DNA of 64,000 nt from Zhengitettix transpicula (lineage: Eukaryota; Arthropoda; Insecta; Orthoptera; Tetrigidae), in the NCBI GenBank assembly GCA_037074705.1, contig CM073593.1, forward strand, positions 8,933,001 to 8,997,000, read 5' to 3'. The translations under genes were made by a program, and so were the position numbers. The number at the start of each line of letters is the position of its first letter. Position 1 is the first letter of the stretch. The notes beneath the pieces are model-generated. The model was not told the origin of the DNA, searched no databases, and was given only the letters and a program-made list of their open reading frames with translations. Of this stretch, positions 23,290 through 37,500 are shown one piece after another.

Positions 23290-23590
23290 ATAAAAGGGTT
23301 GCATAATCAACGTTATTTGTATGTAACGTCACTCCACCCCCACCACAAAGGGTGCTCCCGTATCGAAAGTGGTTGAAATTATATACAATCAGCATCGGGA
23401 GAAACACTATCTATCTCATTGACCCAAAAAATCTTTATTTGAGGCAAATATCGGCCGTTTTAGGGTGTTTGAAAGTTACCACCACATTCACAGTGTTTTT
23501 TTCCGGTTCAAACTTTGCTATACGGATGTAGATATTCGGAACATACATACACACAAACAGTCAATTATATTTTTCCTGGGAAATGAATCA
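23290..23590. repeat. dispersed copy of the 40.4-kb degenerate repeat
   Basis: Shares gtaacgtcactccaccccca, gttgaaattatata, catctcattgaccc-like text, caaatatcggcc and catacatacacacaaac with the array at 40.45-41.44 kb. The cggaacatacatac end is like the 3' ends of RTE-type or SINE elements. Confidence 0.55.
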
Positions 23591-23599
23591 ATTAATAAA

Positions 23600-25770
23600 T
23601 CTAAATTGAATGGATCTATTTGAATTAACATACAAACAATTTGTTCTCAAAATTATTAATATTTTCACGTATTATAATAATTTTCTTAATTTCCTGTTAT
23701 TACTTTCCAAAATATTATGCGAAAATTGTCATGTCACGGTATAGATGCCAATTGTAATATAATAATTTAGAATATTTTATTAACTTAAAAGTAATATGTG
23801 AAAATCATGTTCAAATTTTACAGTATTAGTTTTTCTTCGTACATTTCTTTTGTTTACTAATACACTACATCGATTTTCGTATGCGAAATAACTATGAAAG
23901 TTTTGATCGTTTTATGAAATTAAGACATGTTACTGTTTAAAAATATATTGTCACTAGATTCTCCGTTTTGGTAAAGAACATTCAACCTGAGGCTAAAAAT
24001 AATTTTTTGCAGGAACTGAAAAAAAGTAGGAACGAGGAGAAAATATTTTACTGTCACAAGTTAGCCATTTTTATTACATTAATATAAATAATTATTTTTT
24101 TGGACAAATGACCCACAAGTACATGTACACTGAAATATTTTCAGAAAATATTTACCTTATAGTACAAATTATTGTTTTCCACACTTTTTTTTGTGGTTTA
24201 TCAGACTGCATGTTAAGTGCTACAAATAATTTTACAATTTTTACAAATGTTTATGGAATTTCATTTTAAGAGTATGAATAGGATGTGGCCTGTTTCTCCA
24301 CGGTTTGTAACGAACACTTGCTGACAACTTGCTCGATTTAATTTGTTAACTTTCATTTGCTAAAAACAACCAATAATTTTAGATATATAGTGATATTGAT
24401 ATGATTATTCCCAATTCTATTTAATTTCCCAGGAAAGCCGTCTGCTTAGTATACAAGATTTGTCATTATTATTCCGTTTAATGTACTCAAACATTGCGCC
24501 ATAAAATATATTTTAAAATGTTAAAAATTGCCTCTATGAGATAATGTTTAATTTTTTTTAAAAAAAGAAATACCTTTTTATTATTATCCAGAGTTACATT
24601 CTTTTCAAGATGATAATGCCATTACTTATTTTGAGATATGTGATAATTTACAATCGTCCAAATTCTGAGTTCTTTGGATCACATTTAATTTCTCGGTAAT
24701 CCACATACGAGTTTTGTAACATTTTTTATTCTGAAACACTACTTGTCAGAAAATGTCTGCAACGATTTCTGTTGCGCATATCATATCCAATTAATAAACA
24801 GTCAATTTCTAGAAACATTCACTTGTTTCTTACGCTAGAGATCTTGAAACTGGCAAAAAACAATTTTATCGGTATCCCTCAGCATAAGTCAACCATTTGA
24901 ATAATTATTGCATTACAGTAAAGCTAATCAACCACCAAGTATAACACACATGTCTTAAGTAATATGTAAAAGTAAGCACTGAGAGGAAATAAACACTCAT
25001 ATTACAACAGTGATGTGGTCTTACCCGAAATATCCGAACAATTGTAGGTTTTATTCAGTAGGAGTGATAGACAAAAACGCGAAATTGTTTAAGGCGCGAA
25101 GCAGCTAATATTTATTCACTTTCCGAAAAAAGAGAAATTGTTCTATACGTAAGCTGCAAATTAGTGCAGACTTTGCAATTTGGGACAACGTATTTCAACT
25201 TCTTTCTTCCACACTAAGTTTTCAACACAGAGCAAAGGTATTAGCTTTCGTGAAAAGAATAACATTTACAACTTTATTAGAAGACAGAAAGGTGTCGATT
25301 TTAGACACGAATTAACTTTGCACTATATACACCCAGAAATTAAATTTGAGTTGAAGAAATCAGTCATGCAACAACAGTACAATTACTACCACATTTAAAA
25401 CACACGTTTGAGCTTGTAACCACGAAAGTAAAATTTTCCCAAATGAAAAACAACAACAATATAAGTACATTAAACACAACGGTAAACGGCATTATTTTTA
25501 TTCGTATAAGAATATATGCTATTTACTTAAGCGAAAAATTTAATGGTACTAGATGAATTTAATGTTCTCTATACGCCTAATTTGTTAGTAGAACGCTGAA
25601 GGTTGTCGAATGAAAATAGAACAACTGAATATGACAAAAGTAATAAAAACCAACCAAGCTAGAAGATATAGACTTGAATTCAGCACTACAGACAATCCAA
25701 AGTATTCTCCATTTTGTTTTTCAGTTTATTTTCTAAGCATTAAGTAATAAAATAAAAAATAAGTTGAAAA
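23600..25770. other. AT-rich intergenic sequence
   Basis: I see no coding region, RNA gene or identifiable transposon here. A 72-codon ORF at 25180-25398 has no recognisable features. Confidence 0.4.
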
Positions 25771-25774
25771 TTAT

Positions 25775-26502
25775 TACTCTTAATAACACCACAAGAAATT
25801 AACGACCGGTATAACAGACAAAACACAGAAATTAATTTTGAACAATATAATTTGAAATTTGTAGATGTTTCGATCAACTGTTGTCAATACTACAGACTGA
25901 AGAGATATAACCAACGTTACAACACTTACAAATAATATGGAAACAAGATATAAATTAACAAAGATTATTTAATAAGCCATCATAAATACAGATTAAAAGA
26001 AAAGTGTCTTGTTTAACATTAAAAGAAAACTTGTCGGACTTAATGTGTAACATTTCTCAGATTAACCTTTTATTAAAAATAATTAATTCTAATTTATCGT
26101 TTGGATCTTAATTATTCTTTCATCATTCATTATTATCATAATGATAATGAAACTAATTTTAATGAAAGGTTAATCTAAGCAATGTTACATAACAAGTCCA
26201 TCAAATTTTCTTTAAATGTTAAACAGGACACTTCTCGTTTAAACTATATTTATGATGGCTTATTAAATAATATTTGTTAATTTATTTATGGTATACATAT
26301 TTTTTATAATGCGTTGTAACATTGGCTATATCACTTTAGTCTGTCTATTGACAAAGATCACAACAGTTGATCGAAACGTCTACAAATTTAAATTATATTA
26401 TTCTAAATGAATTTCTGTTATTTGTTTGTTATACAGGAGTTTATTTTCTTGTGTTAGTGTCTTATAGGCGTTAATTTTGATTCAATTATACTCTTAATAA
26501 CA
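25775..26502. repeat. foldback element F1 with 14-bp target duplication
   Basis: Two imperfect arms (about 25789-26095 and 26150-26488) are reverse complements over roughly 300 bp; identical stretches include aataagccatcataaat and its complement. The whole is bracketed by the direct repeat tactcttaataaca at 25775-25788 and 26489-26502. The outer part of each arm carries a gatcaactgttgt/tcgaaacgtc word of the Penelope-like type. No ORF. Confidence 0.8.
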
Positions 26503-27244
26503 GTCAACAACATGGTTGAGTGTTCATTAACGAAAATAGTTCACTGGTTTCTGTACTTAAGAATAATGGTAGAATTGAGACATTCAAAATATTTAGTAAT
26601 GTCCTTGATACCTCATTAGAATTTCGTTAAACAGACGAAGCCTTCGAAAGATAAACTGAAAGGGCAGTCGTTGTTAAATAACCACTGCCACTGAACTCGG
26701 ATTCTGGCGCTTCCGCTTCATCGAAGTGTAAATTATTTACTACCACAAATTAAAGTTTTAATGGAGTAATGCAGGGCTGCCAACTGCACACATTTTCATC
26801 CCTCGTACTTGTATGCAGTACACAAGGCTTAATTTAACTGAAAGGTAATTTACGTTGATAATGGATAATTACTTTATCATTAAATGCTTTAAATCAGGGT
26901 TTGCGAACATCGCATAAACCTTTATCATAGTATTTTCTAACTGAGCTTTCACGAGGAGTGTATAGGGTGTTTGTTTTCGGCACACAAGCAATAGTGTGGA
27001 TGCTGTTTGGAATACATCTTATCCGATGCAAAGTTCTTTTCTTTTTAGAAATTCAAAAAATGTTTGTTCTTTAAAAGCACAACCCAAACATTCATGACAA
27101 TGTCATGTTGCACAGTTGATAGGAATATTACAAAAATATAATTTAGTATGAGTAAGCTAGTCATCTAACTATCAGAACGTTTGCTCAAGTGCGGTCACTT
27201 TAATAACAATATAAATATTTCAGTAATGATATAGAAGGGTAAAT

Positions 27245-27585
27245 TATAAATAAACTCCGTCTAACTAAGTCAGAAAAAGATTTATTATTGAAAAAATACA
27301 ACGTTTCGTCGCTATTTTCGACATCTTCAGGTATAAACATTAAAATAATTAAAATACAAAGTAAACCGTACTCGACAATGTAATAACTGAGTTTTTACTG
27401 GTCGTCCACATTTAAATTGTTGCATTTCGGCCACAGCAACATTTTATTTTAATTATCGTATTATGCTTGTTTTGTAGTGTAAATTTTCATATACTCGAAG
27501 AAGTTGCAAATAGCGACGAAACGTTGTGTGTATTCAATTATAAATATTTTTCTGACTTTGAAAGTTTGAGTTTTATTTATAAATA
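27245..27585. repeat. inverted repeat F3
   Basis: Arms at about 27247-27345 and 27478-27582 share caacgtttcgtcgctattt and its exact complement, and both start with a taaataaa-like end and a gtcagaaaaa word. The loop is about 130 bp. No clear target duplication seen. Confidence 0.7.
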
Positions 27586-28998
27586 TGTTATTTTGACGTA
27601 GCTCATTTATGAGAATATGTCGAACGTACGAAGCGTGAGAATCATGGAAACAAATTATTTTATTCCTGGAGCAACTTTATTTCTCATTTTTCGTACAATT
27701 GTTCTAATTGTTGATGGGTTAAGGAGAGGTCATAAACGGGTTTCTTGCAGTGTGGCAGTTGGCACCTTGTACCCAGCCCAGTGTTATTGGAGGCAGTTTT
27801 ATTGGAATTCCTAGTCTGAAGAAGAAAGCGCAGAAGAGAGCGTTAATTAAAATCCTTTGAGCAGAACTAACAAAACCAGATGCCGTTGTACTAAGAGCGA
27901 GGTGGCACAATACTGGAAAAACATTCTCATACAGTTAAATTTACGGTAAATTCCACAAGTAGGAAACACATTGTAATACAAATAAGTTTACCCAGTTTCA
28001 AACCACACAAAGAGAGGAAACTTTACTTACACTACTTACATTGGTTGATAAGAGAATCCTATCGGTTAACAAAATAAGAGAAAAAATTATATTCTTGAAG
28101 TACTTAAAAATAATTTTTCTTTACCAACTATACATTAATATAGAAGTACAATACATAGGATTAAAATTTTTAATTTTATTTACAAAAGATTTTTTAAAAT
28201 ATGTTACTCTTCTCAATTCTTATATATATATACATAAATATTTACATTTAAAAATACTATTATACTCCCTACCAATTTCTCATCAAATATGTATGGAATT
28301 ATCACTGCTCAAAATGTCATTAATTATGTAAACATATAGGAATCAAAATACCAAGAATCATTATTATTTAACTTATGATGTAAATGATTGAATTAAATTA
28401 CTTAATCCTCCAGAAATAAGGTTTGGTGTAATTACTTGATTTACTGTTAGGCTGAATGATAATGTGTGACATGGATGATTGTGCAAAACACCAAACACTC
28501 GGAAAATACACATAATACGTTTTTATATTTTCCATAAGTAATTTGATTTAAACATATAATGTTTCACATTTATTTTCTTTACGGAAAAGAAGGGATATGC
28601 TTAACTATAACAATTTATGGGCAGTGCTTTTCAAGAAAAAAAAATGATGATCTTGAAAGGCATGTCCAGGAACAAACTTCCTAGTTCAAGTAATTTATTA
28701 ATTATCTGTATTTTTTAAATGTAGTTAAACAACCTGTGATGATACGTGGGTATTAACATTTATTATTATTAACGGTTTGTCAAGAAGCATTCAATGAAAC
28801 TTAATCAAGGCACATTTAAAGGGTTTAATTTGATTTCTTGGTCTTGATGTACGTCTTCTTCTTAACTATACTTAACCACGATACAATAGTCTACACCTAC
28901 TACGCAGTCTATTTACTGGACCCTATTAATATTTATTCAAGAAATAAATATGTTAGTTTCGATATTTAGTTAAAATTTGGAATTATGGAATATGCGAA

Positions 28999-29737
28999 AG
29001 TTTTAAAATAAAGTGATTTATCCGAATTAAACTTGAGATAAAACCCTTTTTTAATTTTACAGTCTTTATTTATTGACAAAAACAATATTCTGACAGTCAA
29101 TTTTAGAAGCTTTCTGCGTATTCAGCCACATTAAATTCATAATTCTTAATAACTATTAATGTACTCTTCTCTATCGTACCACAGAATTTACATCAGTATC
29201 TAACATATTATTTGATACATTTATTTTACGCTCAACACTCAATGCCAATGCTTACATTTATCCTGCCATTACTCTTTCCACCGAGCGGGTCTCTTCAAAA
29301 ATTCATTATTTACGAATTATTATATTTCACATATTCTTTTATTATATATAATTATATTTATTTTACATTACAATTTAATTTATAATTATATATTTTATTT
29401 ACCATTTAAAAATATAAAAACTAAGAATCTAAGAGTACGGACATGATAAATGTATCAAATAAAATGTAAGATACTGATGTAAATTATAAGGTAAGACAGA
29501 GAAGAATACACAAATAGTTATTAATACTTATGACATGTAAGCTGAATGAATCAACATTGTAATGTTTATATAGGTAAATATGACTGAATAAGCCGAAAAC
29601 TTTTAAAATTGACTGTCAGAATATTGGCTTTGTCAATAATTAAAGACTGCAAAAGTATGAAATGGTTTTATTTAAAGTTTAATGCGGATAATAAATAATG
29701 CATACAGCGGTTTTTATAATACTGAGTTTTAAAATAA
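28999..29737. repeat. foldback element F2 with 13-bp target duplication
   Basis: Arms about 29015-29235 and 29440-29697 are imperfect reverse complements (shared: atattctgacagtcaat, ttacatcagtatct). Bracketed by agttttaaaataa at 28999-29011 and 29725-29737. Total inside length 713 bp, nearly the same as F1 (700 bp), but the arm sequence differs from F1. Confidence 0.8.
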
Positions 29738-30059
29738 GATTGTGTTTCACTTCAGTGGGTAAATGGTAGCTGGCGTATCGGGAAAATATTACATTTTTTA
29801 TCAGTTTTAGAATTATTTCAGTGTGAATGGTTCCCACAGACATGCTTTGCTGTAAGCCAATTATGTAAAGCATTTAACAAATATATGGAATATCATACAA
29901 GCTCACAATGCAAAGGAACACCCGTGTTTTTATCAATGTAGTGGAGAATTATGTGATCTCTAAAAGAATACCCGACCTTCTTGCAATACAGAGTCAGAAC
30001 AAAATTTAATTTGCGTCAAAATTATAGTCTACATTTAATGTATTTCATTAATGTATGTC

Positions 30060-30215
30060 TTGCATTCATACTCTTTGTAACTTTGGCTATATCTCTTCAG
30101 TCTGTCTCTAGTATTGACAAGGATCACAACAGTTTATCGAAACGTCTACATATTTCAAATGATATTGTTCAAGTTTAATTTATGTTTTTTGTCTTTGATA
30201 CGGGTCGTTTATTTC
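30060..30215 (+). repeat. single-arm relative of foldback F1
   Basis: Reads ggctatatctcttcagtctgt, ggatcacaacagtt, atcgaaacgtctacat, in the same order as the right arm of F1 (about 26325-26410), but no second arm lies nearby. Confidence 0.65.
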
Positions 30216-30299
30216 TTGTGTATTCTTTATCGATATATACGGAAAGTACGGACATTTATTTTTACTTTGTTTTACTATAATAAAATATTCACAATACAT

Positions 30300-33200
30300 T
30301 AAACCAACAAAACTAAGAAAGGGTAAAGAGATGCCAACAATCTTGAGTAACAGCCATTAATTGTATTAACTTTTTTCAGGTATTTTTAATGAAAGAAATT
30401 ACGATATGGTTAGCAACTTCAATAAAATAAGCGCAAATTTTATATTGAAATATCGTTTTATACATACATTTCCAACAACCCCGCGATTAATCAACCATCA
30501 ATTAAAATACTTGTATTGTTTCCCAAACTTTTATTCAAATTTAATATATGAATAGCCATAATCATCTCCCCATAAACTAACCCATTATAATCAGAAACAA
30601 AATACGTAATTTCAAGACATGTATATCAATATGAGTATACGTTATTATGTTTTTTTTAAAAATTTGGAAATATGTAATAATAATTTGAATCGAAAACTTT
30701 AATTTTATTACTTAGTTTGATGAGTTTAATAAAATGTATTGTATATTAAAATTTTAGTGTTGAACCCTAATATTGTTAATTTCGCCATCATGAATATGAT
30801 TATGGCTAAATCCGAAAGCTATAAACTATTGTTAGAACAATAACAACTAAATCGATGAGAAATAATTTTAAAAAAGCCTTGCATTACACACAAGTTACTT
30901 CTATGTTATCCTTAAATTTTATTAAATTAATCATTTATATCATTATTCAAATAAGTGATTATGGCAAAATGTTTCAAGAAGATTCTAGAATCTGAAATAA
31001 ATAGGAATTTTATATTAAATCGAGACTTTTGATTGAGGTGTTTAACGTTACTATAATCCGATTCTTCAGGGAAGGAAATATGCTGTATGAAGTAAAATTG
31101 AGGCTTGAGTGTATTTTTTTTTCTTATAAATCATCCCTACATTTGTATTTGGATAGTTTCTAACAGTAAATAGCATAGTTTTTTTTATTCTTCTAGGATA
31201 TGTTCCCTCTTTGATTTTCCAATATAACATTACGCATGAGATTGCACCATAGCATTTTTTATATATGCTTACAACTCTAAAGCGATCTATAGTTACATAT
31301 GCAATACTTATAATTAAACTATCCTGTAATCTAATAAATATGTTTTTTTTAATATTTCTGAAATTACACTTGCATTCCTAGATTTGAAGGAACTTTTGTC
31401 GTTTATGAATTTGAAATATTTAAGATATTATACGATATTTTACTTAAAACATTGTAAAGAACTCACTGCAGCAACAGTTTATCCGATAAATGAAACAATA
31501 ACCAAAATTAATTCATATTTATGGTTGTCGATGATTTCTTCACAAAATTTAGTTACGAAACAGTATGTTAACAAATGGGTCTCGTCGATAGAAACATGAT
31601 TTCAAGTAACAAAGTTACATTTTCTCTAGAAACAGAGTTTTTTCTATTTGCTTTTCATTAACCTTTTTTCTACTACATCAGCACAAATAAATAGAAACTT
31701 TACGGCGCAATATTGAAAGCAGAAGGAAATTATTATACTAATTCAAACCTGATCGTTTTCGAGTCACGGATTCCCACTAAACATAAAGAAATAAAATGTT
31801 TTAAAAATTTCATTTTCTGAAAAGTAGAGTTAATAAAACCAGCTCTTAATTACTTTTATAATAAAACGCAGTAAAGGTAATTTGCATTACAAATGATGTT
31901 TCATGAGTGTCTGTGTCATTGATTTGTAAACAAATATGAGACCTGACCTGACTAGATGAAAATAAATATGAGTACTGTGGCATTGGTGAATGTTGCATTA
32001 AATGTAAATGTTTTCAGTTCAGTTCGTGCCTTAGAAATAAATCATGATAGAACAATTTTATGATCGTTAAAAATACTAGAAACGTTTACTTTTTAGCCAG
32101 CAACGTCAATTTCTCACTGAAGTGTAACAAAATGGGTGTTTATTGAACATTTAACTTTATTTGTTACTATTTAGTAACAAAACAACAGCATATTCAAGTT
32201 TATTTCCGATGCCCGTGGTTACTTACGAACAGTTTGTTGAATGCAACATTACATTTTAATCGTAATTGATATGTTCACTGGTCTCAATTTTGTGTTATTT
32301 TGGGGGAATTAGTCGCATTTTGTTTTAATGGAATTTATAAACACAGCGGTCATTAAATAATTTCTTCTGTGCTTCAAGGAAATATAAACGGGTCTGTCTT
32401 TTAAGTTTCATATTGTTAAATAACAGCCAATAATTTTCAAAATTGTACCCCTTGATTTACATTTCAGGGAAATTCTGCCTTACTTATATTCTAAGATGTA
32501 AAATACATTTCGATATTTTTTATTTTCAAATATCTTTACAAAGTATTGGTGTCTGGTTTTGTGTTTATTTTTCTAATAAAATTGGAAAAAATATAAACTG
32601 GAGCACACATTTGCAAAAATATGCTTGCTCAAAACTTTCAACATCAGAAATTGTATATAAAATTGGTTTTCATTACTGGAATTATCTAACATTAAAACAT
32701 CTATACTTAGTAATATATAAAAGTACAAATAATAGCGAAATCATAACATTCAAATTATATCTTGTGCTAGAAAACCTTATGTTATTACGTAACCCGTGCA
32801 TTTTTTACACAATGACGGGATGCACGAGGATATGCTTCTGTGTATCATATTCAACACGATAAACGAGAAATTCGGCTTCTTTAAAATGGATTGGCAAACA
32901 CCAATTATTGCTCTTTTCTCCCCATAACAGATTATTGTATTTTTATAACAAAAGGTTTCTCAGCGCAAAATGTTAACATTCATTAAAATTGTTTTTAAAT
33001 ATATAGATTAAGAAACACGAGAATTATCTTTATATTAAACCTAACTACATTAAATAACGATATAAAATATCTATATTTTGACAAAGGGAATGTACCAATA
33101 TCAAGTTACATACATACGCTAGTAGTTTCAAAATTGTTACAATCCTTAATACGAAAATAACTATTGTTTATGGCTTAGTCATGCGGGAACATAGAAACTT

Positions 33201-33900
33201 GTCAATTTATTTATTTATGGATGTGCTAGTAGCATCGTCGCCAGACTATGGGATAAATGCAATTTCTATTATGTATTTGAATCTCGATTTTTTTTAAACA
33301 ATCAATCTTTAAAAGAACCAAAATGATGTTAAAAGGTAAACCTGTATTCGTAATTGATTGAACATCTAATATTTTTGAGTAATCTTACAAGGTGTACAAA
33401 GTCTTTGGATCAACAACATATAATGTAAATCATTAAGTAAAACAACGGTTAATGTATTATAAATTGTGTAGAAAAATAAATATTAAATACAAATTCAATA
33501 CAAAATATGAAAGTATAAAAACTGAAATCCGTCTGCACGAGCTACAAGTTGGTTCTGTTCGTCATCTTGGAGGATTGGCAGGAATCGCAATCCCAAGAAC
33601 CAATAACGTTAGAAAAACAAATAAGTCACTTTAATCTACCACGGCAATTCTCACATTGGAAGTATTTCATTAATCCAAAGTATAAAATCGAAGAAAATCG
33701 TATTAGTAATGTTTGAGCTGTGGTTTATAATAACCACGACGTCGCGGTCACTCAGCCAGCCACCAAGACCTATAAATTTTATTGTAATTTCTATGTAATA
33801 TTCTATTGCAATTGCATTTTTAATAACATAATTTTTGTTTCACAATCGAATGTACTCGAAAAAAAACTGTTGATTTATATTAGTTTCATGTATCTGCTTT
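30300..33900. other. AT-rich intergenic sequence
   Basis: No supported gene or element. The longer ORFs (31384-31599, 32443-32862) are AT-rich, contain no recognisable motif and look like chance. AATAAA-type signals that could end Rgk transcripts lie at about 33778-33783 on the minus strand. Confidence 0.4.
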
Positions 33901-34191
33901 TAAAAAACATAAGCGTGTATTGATTTGCCTCGGAGGCATGGACGCTTAAAATATTTATATACTTTTGTAAAAAATTCTATAAGAGTGGGACCTAGGATCC
34001 TTCTAATCTCAGCTCAGTTAATACATGGAATATTTCAGAAATTTCGCTCATCAAAGTTTCTTCCAATTTGTGATTTGCAGTGGCCTTACATTTTTTTTAG
34101 ATTAACTATTTTCTTAGATAAAAAGCACGGTATAAATAAGTGGAATATTTGTGATTGTCTTTTTGATCGCCGGGACGTAGTGAGCGTGGAG

Positions 34192-34556
34192 TTAGAGCAC
34201 GTGCAGGTTTTCGCAGCTCTTGCTCTTGGAGTCTCTGGCCCAGACTCTGCCGAGCAGACCCTTCACCTTGAGGGACGTGGATGTCCTGGCTCCTCTGTAG
34301 GGTTTGCCCGAGACCGTGCCCGACCCCGACCCCGATCCTGAGCCAGTCCCTGCTGATCCTGCACTCCCGCAGCTGCTTCCTCCTGGACTGCGTCTACTGG
34401 AACGTTTCCGAAGAAGATCCCTCACCCGCTCCGGATGTTCCCGCTTGAGCCGGATCTGAGTGAGCAGGCCCACCAACAGCTCGTCTACGTTGTGGTTTAT
34501 GCCCACCGACGTCTCGATGAATTTGCAATCGTACGACGTTGCCATGTTCTTACCCT
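34192..34556 (-). CDS. Rgk: Rgk terminal exon
   Basis: 365 nt; acceptor CTTACAG|AGGG. The alternative AG two bases on would hit a stop, which fixes the junction. Encodes ATSYDCKFIETSVG, a Ser/Gly-rich linker and the conserved KSKSCENLHVL end; stop TAA at 34194-34192. Confidence 0.95.
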
Positions 34557-37500
34557 CTGTAAGAGAACATGTCTGAGGATTAAACATTCTATTTTCACCT
34601 ATCAGGAAATACTGTTTGTCATTCGTTCACTCAGTTTCCATACTGTAAAAAGTCTTCGCATATTATAGTAATATGTTATTAATTTTATCTTAATATTTCG
34701 AATACTACCAACGAATGATCAACTTTTATTTCAAATAAACTAATTACCATAAATTGATTTAAATTCTTGAAAATTATGTAATACTTCAAGAATAACTTTT
34801 GTTATTAACTAAAAAAATAAAACATATCAACTTTATCTGTAGTTCCACGAATATCATCAGGAAGACTGTTCACTATCCAGCAAAACATATGGTAAAGGCA
34901 GGCCTGATAGCAAAATTGCCATATAGGCTAGAATTTCATAAATACTCACTGCCTGACTCAAGTAGGTCTATTGTAGAACAAAACGCGCTCTGACTAAAAT
35001 TTCTAGACCACCTACTACAGGTCAGTACATTATAAAAGTTTTTGATACACTTTACTGAACATAAACAGTGACATTCGTATTCCGTACTTCGCAACCCTTT
35101 AGAGGGTCGGGAAAATCAGCCCTTTGAATATCTGAACTTTTGTAATGTACGCGGGAAGTAGGATTGTAGATGGCGTCCATCTGGAAAATTTTGCCAAAAT
35201 AAATTACAGTATACCTTAAATTTTTAAACTAGGCAGGATAGCAAGGAGATATAATGGCGAGCCGGATAGTCAACAGTTTACTGTACATAAAATTTAAAGT
35301 TATTTCAGAACAAAAATTTCAGGAATTTAACCATAAAATTGTAAAATTAAAATTGTAATACAAAATAAAACACGATAACGAACGAATAAATCAGTAATAA
35401 AAAATAATCTAAAAATGTACGTGATATAATTCCCAAAGCAAGAATATTTTTTTCCTTCACCTCCCGTCCTCATCGACGAAAACGACGTATAATTGTCCCA
35501 ACGAACGGAAATCTTTGATGAAATTTAATTCAAGAATCAGTAAAATCGAATATTTTTTGTATTTTATTATTTCAGGAATTTAGGTCCATCGTTGGCTTCG
35601 CATTATTTTCGAATTGTTTCGAGATTTCCTCAATAAATTACTTTACATCTGCCATTGGATTGCCTTTCTCAGATAATTTGAATAAAACCGTCTTGATTGG
35701 GACACGTATTTCACCTGCAGTTTTTGAAGGAACGTAAACTAAAAGTTGGAGTGAATTCTGAACTGTCACATCCCGTGGAAATAACTTCTGGCGTGCCTCA
35801 GGGAAGCGTTAGTATACATACTCTAAAATGATTTTTTCCAGACGAGACCAATATACGGAGGCCTGCATTAACTACAGGGAAAATAATCAGCCAAACGAAT
35901 TTGTTGATCTTTAATTTAGAATATATTCAACAAGCCGTTATAAAGTAAAATGAAAATAAATTCATTCAAAAGCAAAACGATTAGCTTCAGAAAGCAGAAA
36001 ATTATTTTTATTTTATTTTACAGGAAACTTTACAATCCAAAGATTTTACAGTTGTGATATATAAACATGTTATATTATGCAATATATATCCTGTGGAACA
36101 TTTTGAACTTATGTATTTTATTTATTATTAATTTGGTCTACAGGTCTTTTTCTTTTTCAACCGCGATGTTGGATGGGAGGTGGAGGAGAGGCAGCTGTGT
36201 TGGGGTTGAATTATGTCTTTTTATATTGGAAAAGTATGTATTTTGTTATTGTTTAGTGGATATGTGGAATATTGAGGTCACTATGGATGCGGGAATTGGA
36301 GAAGTGCCAGGGACAGTTTGTCATATAACGAAGGATTTTATTTGGGATGTTTGGAAGTTGTTGATGTGTGTTTTGGCTGCGGAGCTACAAATGTTACAAC
36401 CGTACTTTCATATTGGAAAAGTATTTTTTCCATTGAAAGGAATAAAGGTGAATTAGGATTAAGTAATGGTTTTAGGATTTTGAGGCAGTGATTGATGATT
36501 TTTTTTAATGCTACTGGTGTGTTGGGAACATGTTAGCTTAGAAACGAGGATTAAACCAAGGTATTTATGGTTTATTTTACTTAGAATGAGTGTGTTGTTA
36601 ATGTAGACATTGTTAGTGAAGGTATCGTTTTTAAGGAAAAGCGAACTGTGATGGCTTTGTTTTTTGTTATTCTCCAATTGTTACCTACATCGTTAACGGC
36701 AGTTTTCAGCTTATTGTACCTGATTCGTAGTCATGGGACTGGCAAAGTATGGCTATATCGTCGGCAAATTGACAGTTTTTGTTGAGGTTGTTTGAGGGAT
36801 ATCATGGGTATAGATGGAATATAGGAGTGAACCAAGGACACTGCCTTGAGGGACCCCTGAGTGAATAGGGTATATTGGGGAGAAATGGTTTTGATATTTG
36901 ACAAGGTAAGATAGTTGGATTTATTTCATGTTGGTATATAGTTTCTTTAATTTAATTATATGTATTTAAACATTGTCACCGAGCTTTGTCGAATCAAATA
37001 AAATAAAACTATCTATCTATAAAAAATAAGTAATAGTAAAAACATCATAATATTACGATTTTCTTTCAGTCTCGGAAAATATTCTGTTTATTTTTTTTAG
37101 GGTAACAGGCTACATGAGGGTAATCCACGTTGGGCAACTCCCCTTTATTAGCATTGGAAGGGATTTGAAATGAGGGATGAGGAAGGGTAGAGGAAGGTAG
37201 CCAAGGGTTAAATAGGGCCCCCGGGCTATATTTTAAGGATCCTACCCGGCATTCGCCTAAAGATATGCAGGGAAAACCCCAGAATAACCTGCATCAGGTA
37301 GGTCGGGCATTGGGTACTTGTCCCACGCCCTTCCGATAGCGGGAGAGGAGATCGATAATGACCAACAAAATAATTGTGACACTCAACTAATAATAATTTT
37401 TTAAGAAATCCTACGGCTGAGTTTCGCCTTTCTTCGGGTGCTAAAAAATCAACTGTTTTGTTTTGTCAATGTTTTTTTAGCACCTGAAGAAAGCTACAAA

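Noticed and set aside
32443..32862. 139-codon ORF in AT-rich intergenic DNA
   Set aside because: Composition matches the surroundings, there is no domain, and chance ORFs of this size occur in such sequence.
33925..34341. 138-codon plus-strand ORF over the end of Rgk
   Set aside because: It is the antisense shadow of the Rgk terminal exon.
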